34,255 nt of DNA from Oscillospiraceae bacterium (GTDB lineage Bacteria > Bacillota_A > Clostridia > Oscillospirales > Oscillospiraceae): assembly GCA_017539885.1 (NCBI GenBank), contig JAFYCC010000009.1:1-34255 (forward strand). Reading direction: 5' to 3'. The stretch's first letter is position 1, and every line of letters begins with the position of its first letter. Position numbers and translations under genes: made by a program. Under the pieces are notes generated by a model. The model worked only from the letters and a program-made list of their open reading frames with translations, was not told the origin of the DNA and did not search any database. Shown here piece by piece: positions 15,231 to 23,186 of the stretch.

Positions 15231-16127
15231 GTGAAGAATGAAACAGCATCAAAACCCGGCAAAGCCCGATTAAGCAGATTGTGGTGGTATCTGCTCCTGA
15301 TCGTAATCCTGTCTGCATTTTGCTATGTTACCCTTCACATGTGGCTGCTGCCGTATTCGGTCGAGTACAGTGAAACAGGGAAAATGACGGCGGGTTATTT
15401 CCTGTATGCCGCGATCGGCCTGCTGTTTTCCACTCCGACACCTCTTGTCGCGGTCCTGATCATGGCTCTGTTCATAGAGAAGACCGGCATCCGGCAGATG
15501 TTTCGGAACATTTTCCGCACTGAGAATAAACTGAAAACGATCCTGATCACAGGCGGGTTCTGCTTGCTGGCGCTTGTCTACGCGATCCTGTTCGGGACCC
15601 CGAATGGTTCGCCCTGGTATATGTTTCCCCTCGGTTTCGTGATCATGATACCGTTTGTCGGTATTGCCGAAGAAACCGGCTGGCGGGGGTTGCTGCAGCC
15701 GGAATTGGATAAAAGAATGCCGTATCCGTTTTCGGTCCTGCTTACCGCCGCAATCTGGTTCGTTTGGCATTTTCCTGTGTTTTTGGACCCGACATCAAAC
15801 CATTCCGGAGACAGTATCATCGGTTTCGGGATCACGATCTTTATCTGGGCATTTGCTCTGGCTGCAATATATAAATCGACAAAAAGCGTGATCGCCTGTG
15901 CGCTCTATCATGCTTTTATGGATGCAATCGGTGCGGTCTATGATTGGAACGCATTATTCGATAGGTTCCCGGGAAGCATATCGACAAATGTGTTCAGGGG
16001 CATTTGGCTGATAGCTGCTGTTGTATTGTGGTTTGTTTCGGAAAAGAACGACAAGCAGGGTCAGAATCCTCAGTTTCACGAGATGAGCGGAGTTCCAGAT
16101 CAGGCAGAAACCGTATCAGGAAACTGA
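15231..16127 (+). CDS. CPBP family intramembrane glutamic endopeptidase
   Basis: 298 residues, about seven or eight hydrophobic segments. The family motifs are intact: EETGWRG (Glu147, Glu148, Arg152), FVWHFPVF (His180) and ALYHAFMDA (His227). CPBP proteases (Abi/CAAX-like) cut within or near membranes and serve prenyl-protein processing, bacteriocin immunity or regulated proteolysis; the target here is unknown. GTG start with AGGAG about nine bases upstream. Base composition is clearly lower in GC than the neighbours (26 of 60 at 15841-15900 against 44 of 60 at 12181-12240), suggesting later acquisition. It is separated from the DUF4097 gene by about 150 bases with hairpins. Confidence 0.88.
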   Translation: MKNETASKPGKARLSRLWWYLLLIVILSAFCYVTLHMWLLPYSVEYSETGKMTAGYFLYAAIGLLFSTPTPLVAVLIMALFIEKTGIRQMFRNIFRTENKLKTILITGGFCLLALVYAILFGTPNGSPWYMFPLGFVIMIPFVGIAEETGWRGLLQPELDKRMPYPFSVLLTAAIWFVWHFPVFLDPTSNHSGDSIIGFGITIFIWAFALAAIYKSTKSVIACALYHAFMDAIGAVYDWNALFDRFPGSISTNVFRGIWLIAAVVLWFVSEKNDKQGQNPQFHEMSGVPDQAETVSGN

Positions 16128-16206
16128 GAAGCGCCAGCCGAAAGCTGCATGGCCGAACGAATGTCAGCAGCGCTGTTGATACTCCCTGAAAACGGGTATA
16201 TAAAGA

Positions 16207-16256
16207 CGAAAAAAGAGAGAAGCGCGTGGAGGACGGTGTCTGTCTTCCACGCGCTT
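16207..16256 (-). terminator. Terminator after the second MFS gene
   Basis: Fifteen-base stem (AAGCGCGTGGAGGAC / GTCTTCCACGCGCTT, one wobble) with a seven-base loop; on the minus strand a T-rich run follows five bases after the stem. It may also stop plus-strand transcripts from the CPBP gene. Confidence 0.75.
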
Positions 16257-16275
16257 GTCATGTTATGGATTGCGG

Positions 16276-17439
16276 TTATAGCAGATCCCCGTCCCGGACA
16301 GGGTTGAAGATCAGAAACACGAGGCCAAGAAGCAGCAGACCGATGCCGCCCACGAGAAAGACGTTCCGGAAGCCTCCGCCAAAGATCCCGGACAGCGCAT
16401 TGAGCGCGTGCGGGGACAGGAAGCGGCCGAGATGACCGACGGCCTTCATTAAAGCAATGCCCGCTGCGGCGCTCTCCGCGGGGACCATCGTGGCTGCCGC
16501 CGTGTTCGAGGCGGGACCATATGTGCCGAAAGCGATGCCGACAAGCAGGGAACCGATGAATACCGGTATCGGCCCCCGGGCGAATGCGGCGCAGAGCATG
16601 CCCGCGCCTGCACACAGGACGGCCAGCGGGAGAAGCTTGCTGCGTGTGGCCTTGATCATCGGCCCCATGAGCATGCCGCAGGGAATGCCGATGACCGTGA
16701 AGACGGCGCTGACCAAGCCCGCGAACGCCGTGTCACCGTAGCCCGTTTCCTCAATAAACATGGCGACGTTGGTTTGGAAGCTCGTATAGAGCATGCCCCA
16801 GAAGAGCGTCAGCAGGACGAAAAACAGCAGCCTGCGGTTGTAGACCCGTTTTCCGGATGGCTGGCGCGGCGTCGGTCCGTCCGCGGGCATGAGACAGAGA
16901 AAGACGATCAGCAGCGGCACAGCGACGAGAAAGACGAGCATGGAACGGCTCCAGTGCGCGACCTTGGCAATGTCTCCGCTGAAAAAGGACATCAGCGCAC
17001 TTCCGACGCTCAGGGCGATCGACTGCACGCCCATGACACGGCCTTTATCCAGACCCTGAAAATGATCCGAGACGAGCGCGGAGCTCATGACGTTGAGTAT
17101 GCCCATGCCGATGCCGATCAGCGCGGCGGCGATATAGAGCACCCAGAAAGTCTCGTGGATAAATACCGGGAGCATTCCGCCGACGAACATGAAGATCAGG
17201 CTGACAGCGGTGAGAGTCTTTTTGGAAAAAACACGCGTCAAGACGCTTGAGAGCAGCATCGTGGGAACGGCGACGAGCGAAGTGAGCGTGAAGACCATCT
17301 GAACGTTGGAGACGGACTGCTCTGGAAAGCTCGCCTGAATCCGGGCCAGAAGCGGCACCAGAGTGTTGCACGAGGCCATCATGGCAGAGGCTGCGAAAAT
17401 TGCCACGATAATCTTCAAGCGGGAACGGTCACGTATCAT
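16276..17439 (-). CDS. MFS transporter
   Basis: 387 residues with about twelve transmembrane helices. SSVLTRVFSKKTLTAVSL occupies the loop 2-3 signature region, and the second half has GPMIKATRSKLLPLAV at the matching position. The two halves are joined by a basic cytosolic loop (PRQPSGKRVYNRR). The substrate is unknown. It is unrelated at close range to the MFS protein encoded at 11772-13004. AAAGGA lies about eleven bases before the ATG. It stands alone with its own promoter and terminator. Confidence 0.87.
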   Translation of the reverse strand: MIRDRSRLKIIVAIFAASAMMASCNTLVPLLARIQASFPEQSVSNVQMVFTLTSLVAVPTMLLSSVLTRVFSKKTLTAVSLIFMFVGGMLPVFIHETFWVLYIAAALIGIGMGILNVMSSALVSDHFQGLDKGRVMGVQSIALSVGSALMSFFSGDIAKVAHWSRSMLVFLVAVPLLIVFLCLMPADGPTPRQPSGKRVYNRRLLFFVLLTLFWGMLYTSFQTNVAMFIEETGYGDTAFAGLVSAVFTVIGIPCGMLMGPMIKATRSKLLPLAVLCAGAGMLCAAFARGPIPVFIGSLLVGIAFGTYGPASNTAAATMVPAESAAAGIALMKAVGHLGRFLSPHALNALSGIFGGGFRNVFLVGGIGLLLLGLVFLIFNPVRDGDLL

Positions 17440-17474
17440 GCTGCATCCGATCCTTTCCGAGGTTTAACAAGTTG

Positions 17475-17503
17475 ATTCTATCATGCAGGAATGGAAAAGA
17501 CAA
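17475..17503 (-). promoter_or_regulatory. Promoter of the second MFS gene
   Basis: Minus strand: -35 TTGTCT (17498-17503), 17-base spacer, -10 TAGAAT (17475-17480), about 36 bases before the ATG. Confidence 0.65.
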
Positions 17504-17552
17504 GAAACAGTACCGCGTTATTCTTCCGTTTCCTGTAGATACATATACACAT

Positions 17553-17608
17553 AAAGAGGACTGTGAAGTCCGGGATCCTTGCGTCTCCCGATCTTCACAG
17601 CCTCTTTT
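17553..17608 (-). terminator. Terminator at the end of the corrinoid-uptake operon
   Basis: Hairpin with outer stem AAAGAGG / CCTCTTT, inner CTGTGAAG / CTTCACAG and CGGGA / TCCCG, small internal mismatches and a ten-base loop. It lies about 36 bases beyond the SLH gene stop; short T runs flank the stem in either direction. Confidence 0.7.
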
Positions 17609-17643
17609 CGTTATCGGTTTATGAGATCTTTTCTGCTTTCGGC

Positions 17644-19743
17644 TCAGGCTTTCGTGCAGCGGTAGAGGAAGGTGACGATCTGACCGCGTGTACAGGTCCT
17701 GTCCGGCGCGAAGGTAGTCGCGGTCATTCCGTCCGTGATACCCTGTTCAACAGCCCAGTTGACAGCGTCGGCACCGGAGGTCACATCCGTAAATGTGCCG
17801 GACCCCTGCGCCGCGGGGCTGCCTGCGGCAATCCAGAGATAGGTGACTGCTTCAAGCCTCGTGCACTCTGCCTTCGGTTCGAAGACTGCTGCATCACCGG
17901 AGACAATCAGACCCTTCTCGACAGCCCATAGGGCGGCTTTGAAGAAATAGTCGCTCTCGTTTATATCGGTGAAGGGGTTGCTGATGGTCGGCTCCTGGCA
18001 GCCCTGCGCACGCCAGATGAATGTGACGATCTGCGCGCGGGTGCAGTTCTGGTCAGGCTCGAAGCGGGTCTCGCTTACACCGTTGGTGACAGCCTGCTTG
18101 ACTGCCCACTCAACGGCCTCATAATACGGAGAGGTCTCTGCAACGTCGGAGAAGGAAGGTGCCGCGGGAGCCTCGTCAATGACAAGAGTACCGGCGTTCT
18201 CGTCGATAGTGAACTGGCGCTCATACCAGGTGCCGTTCTTCGCAGAACGGAAGCTCACGATGAAGGGCTTCTCAAGAATGCTCTGGAGCGTTTCCGGCTT
18301 GCCGAATGTGCCGAGCCACTTCGTGGGCAGCTCAAACAGATTGCCCTCACCCAGTTCGATGACAGCCGTGTCCTCTTTGATCGCAGAGGATCTGCCGACA
18401 TAGGCGGCATTATAGGAGTCGCTGCCCATGGTCAATGCCAGATCGGCCTTGTAGTTGTTCGAATTGGGGCCGCCCACAGTAACCAGTTTGGCGGCGGAGA
18501 CCCTGAACATCTTGACGTTGTTCGTGACAGTCAGATCTCTGCTGTCCTCATAGTCGCCGATGGTGAGCGTCTTGGCCTCGGCGTCAAGCACGAACTGACG
18601 GGGATAGAAAGCGCGTGCGAGGGAGTTCTCGCCGCTCTCATACTTGGTAAGATAGGTGTTGGAGATGGACACGGCGGGGATAACGGCTTCACCGTCTGCA
18701 ACGGGGATGCGGAACTCGATCTTGCCGTCGCTGTTGGTTTTGCCCTCGATCCAGCTGGCACGCTGGTCGCCGTTGGCGACTGCCTGCTCATAGGTGCCCT
18801 TGAAGAGGTACTTGTAGGTGGTACCGCTGAGGGCGACGACGAGGACGCTGCCGGAATCTGTTTTTTCCAGAGACGCGGAATCGCCCTTGAACATGGAAGT
18901 GGTATTGGTAATGGTCAGCGCGTCTCCCTTGGGGGCGGCGGCCTGGAGTTTGTCCGCGGCGGGAATGGCAAGGAAGTACTGATCGGAGGTGGTTGCGCCG
19001 TCTTTGGCCTTGATGGGCGCTACCGGTATGGAAGTGCCGCACTTGTCCTTGCCGAGCGTGATGTCGAACGTGCCGTCTTCATTGAAAACAACATCCTTGG
19101 TCAGCTCCGCGTCGGAGATGGGGCCGAAGTGCAGCGCATTGTAAACGGTCGTATTCTTCGGGACGAAGTGGATAACGATGTTGTCGCCGTCGAGAACGGC
19201 GGTCGTTCCCTCCTGCGGGGTGAACATGCCGAACTGAGAGCCGTCCGCCTTGATGAAGTTGACGCTCTCGCCGGAGTAGGGAGCAGGGGAGATCAGAACG
19301 GGGGTATCAGCCTTGAGCTTGTCAGCTGCCGGAATGGCAAGATAGTACTGGTCGGAGGTCGTCTTTCCATCCTTTGCCTTGATGGGGGCAACGGGAATGG
19401 CGGTACCGCACTTATCCTTGCTGAGCGTGATGTCAAACGAGCCGTCTTCATTGAAGGAAACATCCTTGGTCAGCTCTGTATCGGAAATGGGACCGAAGTG
19501 CAGCGCGTTGTAAACGGTCGTGTTTTTCGGTACGTAATGGATGACGACATTATCGCCGTCGAGAACGGCAGTCGTTCCCTCCTGCGGGGTGAACATGCCG
19601 AACTGAGAGCCGTCGGCCTTGATAAAGTCAACGGAATCGCCGTCATAGCTGAGGCTGTCCGCCGCCAGGGCGGGTACGGCCAGCGCGGTGATCATGACGA
19701 CGGCCAGCACCAGGGTCAGAAGTTTTTTGGAAATGGTTTTCAT
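17644..19743 (-). CDS. SLH-anchored surface protein with duplicated NEAT-like/ligand-binding-like domains
   Basis: 699 residues from the ATG at 19743 (AAGGAGG just upstream). Signal peptide 1-28 (cleavage after ALA). Two near-identical repeats of 123 residues start at 37 and 160 (SVDFIKADGSQFGMF and SVNFIKADGSQFGMF). Two further diverged domains follow: 284-395 (LSGTTYKYLFKGTYEQA, IPVADGEAVIPAVSIS) and 411-523 (KNGTWYERQFTID). Their strand pattern recalls small beta domains found beside heme, siderophore and corrinoid transporters. Three C-terminal SLH modules (about 530-580, 589-640, 650-697, with NCTRAQIVTFIWR, ECTRLEAVTYLW, TCTRGQIVTFLYR) should bind pyruvylated cell-wall polymer. It is the last gene downstream of the cobalamin riboswitch, with no promoter seen in the 100-base gap, so it may bind corrinoids at the cell surface. 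That ligand is inference. Confidence 0.85.
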   Translation of the reverse strand: MKTISKKLLTLVLAVVMITALAVPALAADSLSYDGDSVDFIKADGSQFGMFTPQEGTTAVLDGDNVVIHYVPKNTTVYNALHFGPISDTELTKDVSFNEDGSFDITLSKDKCGTAIPVAPIKAKDGKTTSDQYYLAIPAADKLKADTPVLISPAPYSGESVNFIKADGSQFGMFTPQEGTTAVLDGDNIVIHFVPKNTTVYNALHFGPISDAELTKDVVFNEDGTFDITLGKDKCGTSIPVAPIKAKDGATTSDQYFLAIPAADKLQAAAPKGDALTITNTTSMFKGDSASLEKTDSGSVLVVALSGTTYKYLFKGTYEQAVANGDQRASWIEGKTNSDGKIEFRIPVADGEAVIPAVSISNTYLTKYESGENSLARAFYPRQFVLDAEAKTLTIGDYEDSRDLTVTNNVKMFRVSAAKLVTVGGPNSNNYKADLALTMGSDSYNAAYVGRSSAIKEDTAVIELGEGNLFELPTKWLGTFGKPETLQSILEKPFIVSFRSAKNGTWYERQFTIDENAGTLVIDEAPAAPSFSDVAETSPYYEAVEWAVKQAVTNGVSETRFEPDQNCTRAQIVTFIWRAQGCQEPTISNPFTDINESDYFFKAALWAVEKGLIVSGDAAVFEPKAECTRLEAVTYLWIAAGSPAAQGSGTFTDVTSGADAVNWAVEQGITDGMTATTFAPDRTCTRGQIVTFLYRCTKA
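18945..19635. repeat. Tandem direct repeat within the SLH protein gene (369-base period)
   Basis: Copies at about 19320-19635 and 18950-19266 share long identical blocks, for example GAACATGCCGAACTGAGAGC in both on the plus strand. High identity at the base level indicates a recent internal duplication or ongoing gene conversion. Confidence 0.85.
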
Positions 19744-19843
19744 GGATCCTCCTTCCGGGCTGCGCTGCAGCCCTGTATCTCTGAGCGTGATCTCGGCAGA
19801 CAGTCTTTGACCGCCGCTGCCGACGGCGGCGCGGGCTTGCGAG

Positions 19844-20968
19844 TCAATTGTCTTTCGGCAGATCGTCCCCTCCTTCACGCAGCAGTCCAAGCTGTTTTGC
19901 CTCGTTTATCAGGTCGGCGATCCGCGCGTTCGTCTCCCCGATGGGAACGCCCGTGCAGATCACTGTCTCACAGCGCTTCATCGCCTCTAGCGCGCGCGCA
20001 TAGGTGTCATCGCTGATGCGCATGAACGGCTCCTCCGCGATGACCTCCGCAGCCAGCTTTTCGGCGATCTGGTAGTCCACGTCGTTTTTGAACAGAATGC
20101 CCGCGTAGAAGGGCGTATCCTCTTTTTGCAGACGACGGAAAGTCGATATGCCGCTTCCGCAGCCTGAAATGACGAACACTTTCGGTTCTCCGGCGGGGCG
20201 GGGAAGCTCCACGCTGCCGAAAGTGATGTTGTAGGTGCCGGCCGTGATGCCGTACAGATCGCTGATGATCTCTTCGCGGAAGATCTCATCCGGCGTTCCG
20301 AAATGGGAGATCACGTCGCCCTTTACGCACATGACCTTGTCGGAAATCTTCTGCGCGAGGTCGATCTCATGAAGCGACATGATGACGGTGATGCCTTTTT
20401 CCTTTGCCATGGAGCGCAGAATGCTCAGCAGCTCGAGCTTGTGCCGGATGTCAAGGAAGGAGGTCGGCTCGTCGAGGACGATGATCTCCGGCTCCTGACA
20501 GATCGCGCGCGCAAGCAGAACACGCTGGCGCTGCCCGTCACTGATGGCGGTGAAATCCTTCCCGGCAAGCTCTGAGGCGTGAACGCGCTCCATGGCGTCG
20601 TACACCTTTTCGCGGTCTTCAGGACTTAGCAGACCGAGTGTGTTCGTATAGGGATAGCGTCCTGTCGCGACTACGTCATAGCAGGTGAGCAGTTCACCTT
20701 TGATGCGCTCCGTGAGCACAACGGCAAGACGCCTGGACAGTGCCTTGTAGCTCAGTGAGCTGATGGAGACATCCGCGATGAAGCTGTCGCCGCGAATCGC
20801 GGCCAGGTGCTTTGTGATCGTCTTGAGGATGGTGGATTTACCGGAACCGTTCGGACCGATCAGGGTGAGGATCTCACCGGCTTTGATACGGATATCGATG
20901 TCATGGATCAGTGTCTGGCCGTTGTAGCCGACAGAGAGTCCGTCTGTGCGGAAATAATACTCGCCCAT
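19844..20968 (-). CDS. ABC transporter ATPase (FecE/BtuD type) with extra C-terminal domain
   Basis: 374 residues; typical FecE/BtuD proteins have about 250-270. Walker A GPNGSGKST (38-46), Q-loop region about 85, signature AISDGQRQRV (141-150), Walker B IIVLDEPTS (162-170), D-loop FLDIRHK and H-switch His200. Residues 260-365 form an added domain beginning KVFVISGCGSGISTF, with alternating strands and helices and ending VICTGVPIGETNARIADLI; the layout suggests a small Rossmann-like fold that may sense a ligand or nucleotide. It powers uptake through the permease encoded eight bases upstream. AGGTGA precedes the ATG. Corrinoid specificity is inferred from the riboswitch. Confidence 0.9.
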   Translation of the reverse strand: MGEYYFRTDGLSVGYNGQTLIHDIDIRIKAGEILTLIGPNGSGKSTILKTITKHLAAIRGDSFIADVSISSLSYKALSRRLAVVLTERIKGELLTCYDVVATGRYPYTNTLGLLSPEDREKVYDAMERVHASELAGKDFTAISDGQRQRVLLARAICQEPEIIVLDEPTSFLDIRHKLELLSILRSMAKEKGITVIMSLHEIDLAQKISDKVMCVKGDVISHFGTPDEIFREEIISDLYGITAGTYNITFGSVELPRPAGEPKVFVISGCGSGISTFRRLQKEDTPFYAGILFKNDVDYQIAEKLAAEVIAEEPFMRISDDTYARALEAMKRCETVICTGVPIGETNARIADLINEAKQLGLLREGGDDLPKDN

Positions 20969-20976
20969 TCGTCACC

Positions 20977-22017
20977 TCAGCCTTTCTCGCCGTGACGGCG
21001 TATGAGCATCGCGATGACCACCGGCGCGCCGAAGATGGCGGTGACGGTGCTTATGGAGAGCTCGACAGGGGAGAAGATCGTGCGGGCAAGGTAGTCGCAG
21101 AACAGACAGAACACGCCGCCCCCCAGGAAAGAGGCAGGGATGACGAGAATCGGTTTCGCCGTTTTCAGCAGCATCTTGATCAGATGCGGCACCGCGATGC
21201 CAACGAAGGAGATCGGCCCGGCGAAGGCGGCAACGCATCCGGCGATCAGGCTCGACATGAGGATGAGGATGATGCGGAAGCGCTTGACGTTGACGCCCAT
21301 GCTCTGCGCGTAGGATTCACCCATCTGATACGCGCCGATCGGCTTGGACATCAGGAACACTGCTACGAAACAGCCGAGGATCAGAATGGAGAAGATGCGC
21401 ACGTCGTCCCACTTCGTGCCGGAGAAGCTGCCCTGTGTCCAGTTATGAAGATTCACGATGTCGCTGTCCTGAGCAAATGTGATGAGGAACTCCGTTGCCG
21501 CGGAGCAGATATAGCCGATCATGATGCCCGCGACCAGAAGCATGGACATCTGCCGGATGGATTTCGCCGCAAGCAGGACGAATCCCATGGCGATCAGGGC
21601 GCCGACAAATGCGGCGATCACCATCATCCAGGAGGAGACGAAGGTCACGAACCGCAGCGCCACGATCATGACGAGGGCAACGAAGAGCTTGGATCCGGAC
21701 GAGATGCCGAGCACGAAAGGCCCGGCGATCGGATTGCCGAAGAAGGTCTGCATCAGAAAGCCGGACAATGCCAGACCGCCGCCGAGCACGGCTGCTGCGA
21801 TGATACGCGGCAGGCGCAGCTTCCAGACGATGCCGAGCTGCGTCTCATCTCCCTGCCGCAGGAAAATGATACGCGCGATCTCCCGGACGGAGATATGTAC
21901 GCTGCCGGAGTTTATGTTCCAGACCGTGAGCAGCACGAATGCAGCGATCAGGCAGATGAATACTGCCAGATAGCGTGCCCGCGCCGCGCCAGGACGGATT
22001 GCTTCGGTTCCTTGCAT
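20977..22017 (-). CDS. FecCD-type ABC transporter permease
   Basis: 346 residues with about ten transmembrane helices. Family marks include LRLPRIIAAAVLGGGLALSG near 70-90, NPIAGPFVLGISSGSKLF and, near the end, GPISFVGIAVPHLIK, the cytosolic coupling region that meets the ATPase. The family works as a homodimer importing vitamin B12, siderophores or heme. It lies between the binding protein gene (15 bases) and the ATPase gene (8 bases). The riboswitch at the operon head points to cobalamin or related corrinoids. Confidence 0.92.
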   Translation of the reverse strand: MQGTEAIRPGAARARYLAVFICLIAAFVLLTVWNINSGSVHISVREIARIIFLRQGDETQLGIVWKLRLPRIIAAAVLGGGLALSGFLMQTFFGNPIAGPFVLGISSGSKLFVALVMIVALRFVTFVSSWMMVIAAFVGALIAMGFVLLAAKSIRQMSMLLVAGIMIGYICSAATEFLITFAQDSDIVNLHNWTQGSFSGTKWDDVRIFSILILGCFVAVFLMSKPIGAYQMGESYAQSMGVNVKRFRIILILMSSLIAGCVAAFAGPISFVGIAVPHLIKMLLKTAKPILVIPASFLGGGVFCLFCDYLARTIFSPVELSISTVTAIFGAPVVIAMLIRRHGEKG

Positions 22018-22032
22018 AGGGGAGTCCCTTCC

Positions 22033-23175
22033 TTACTGCAGATGGAAAATGTAATGCATATTCTCCTCGGTGGCCGTCTCGGAGAAGATGCGGTTCATCT
22101 CCTGAATGATGGTGCCCATCTTGTCGGTCTGCTGGAACATGCTCTCCGTCGTGCACCAGACGTTGTTTTCCTGAACGGCTTTGAAGTCCTCCAGAACAGG
22201 GCTGAGACTGAGCAGATCATCCATGGTATAGAGCTGGGAGGCAATGGAGCAGTTGTAGATGATCACATCTGCGTTCTTCGCAGTGTTATAGAACTCCTCC
22301 ATGTTCATGTTGATCGTGCTCAGCTTGCTGTCGTCGTCCAGGCCGAGATCGGTGAAGATGTACTCGCCGCCCGCGATGCGGATCATGGCGGGAACGTAGC
22401 CCTCAGTCTTGTAGGTGACGACATTGCCGCTTGTGTTCACATAGAAGAAGGCAGCCGTTTTTCCGGTGCTGCCGAGCGACTCAAGCTCACGGATCTTGGC
22501 GACCTCACCCTCAAATGCGGCCTCGGCCTCGGCCTCTTTGCCAAGCAGCGCGCCGTAGACTTTGATCCATTCGGTGCGGCCGAGCGGATGGTTTTCGTAG
22601 CTCGAACGTTCCACAACGGTCTTTATGCCGAGCTCGATGAGCTTTTCCTTGACCTCAGGGTTGTGCAGGATCATGGTCGACTGGATGGCAAGCTGGCACT
22701 TGCCGTTGATGAGCTGCTCATAGTCGGGCGCATTGTATTTGCCCGCGTAAACAAACAGACCGTCCTGATATGCCTGCTCGGCTTCGTCGGTATACCAGTG
22801 CTTGCTGCCGACAAAAGAGATGCTCTCAAGCGCATCCAGAGACTCGAAGAGAGCCATCGCAGATGTAGCTGCCAGATAGATGTCGCTGAGCGGCTGCTGC
22901 ACGACGACGATATCCCGGTCCAGATTCCCGGGCACTGCCTTGCCTTCGGGCACAACGAGCATACGGTCGCTGTTGTTCATATCGATCAGAGAATACCCGC
23001 CCTCATATTTGTAGATGGCGAACTGATCCGCATATTCCAGCGGGACAGTGCGCTCGTATTTCAGATCGCCGACGACGGGGGCTTCTCCGGAATCGGTCTG
23101 TTTTGTGCCGCAGGCCGAGCAGCCAAGCAGCAGGCACAGCGCGAGTGCTGCAAAGAGGATACGTTTTGCTCTCAT
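22033..23175 (-). CDS. ABC transporter substrate-binding lipoprotein (BtuF/FepB class)
   Basis: 380 residues. The N terminus MRAKRILFAALALCLLLGC is a lipoprotein signal; Cys19 (LLGC) or Cys22 would be the lipidated residue. The mature part fits the two-lobed class with a long backbone helix: DRDIVVVQQPLSDIYLAATS in the first lobe and GRTEWIKVYGALLGKEAEA for the connecting region. It would take ligand from surface proteins and pass it to the FecCD-type permease. The gene lies between the stalked protein gene (11 bases) and the permease gene. The binding pocket cannot be read by eye, so corrinoid binding rests on the riboswitch. Confidence 0.88.
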   Translation of the reverse strand: MRAKRILFAALALCLLLGCSACGTKQTDSGEAPVVGDLKYERTVPLEYADQFAIYKYEGGYSLIDMNNSDRMLVVPEGKAVPGNLDRDIVVVQQPLSDIYLAATSAMALFESLDALESISFVGSKHWYTDEAEQAYQDGLFVYAGKYNAPDYEQLINGKCQLAIQSTMILHNPEVKEKLIELGIKTVVERSSYENHPLGRTEWIKVYGALLGKEAEAEAAFEGEVAKIRELESLGSTGKTAAFFYVNTSGNVVTYKTEGYVPAMIRIAGGEYIFTDLGLDDDSKLSTINMNMEEFYNTAKNADVIIYNCSIASQLYTMDDLLSLSPVLEDFKAVQENNVWCTTESMFQQTDKMGTIIQEMNRIFSETATEENMHYIFHLQ

Positions 23176-23186
23176 GAGATCACACC

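Noticed and set aside
19842..19847. TTGACT on the minus strand as -35 of a separate promoter for the SLH gene
   Set aside because: No -10-like hexamer lies 16-18 bases downstream; the region there is GC-rich (GTCGGC).
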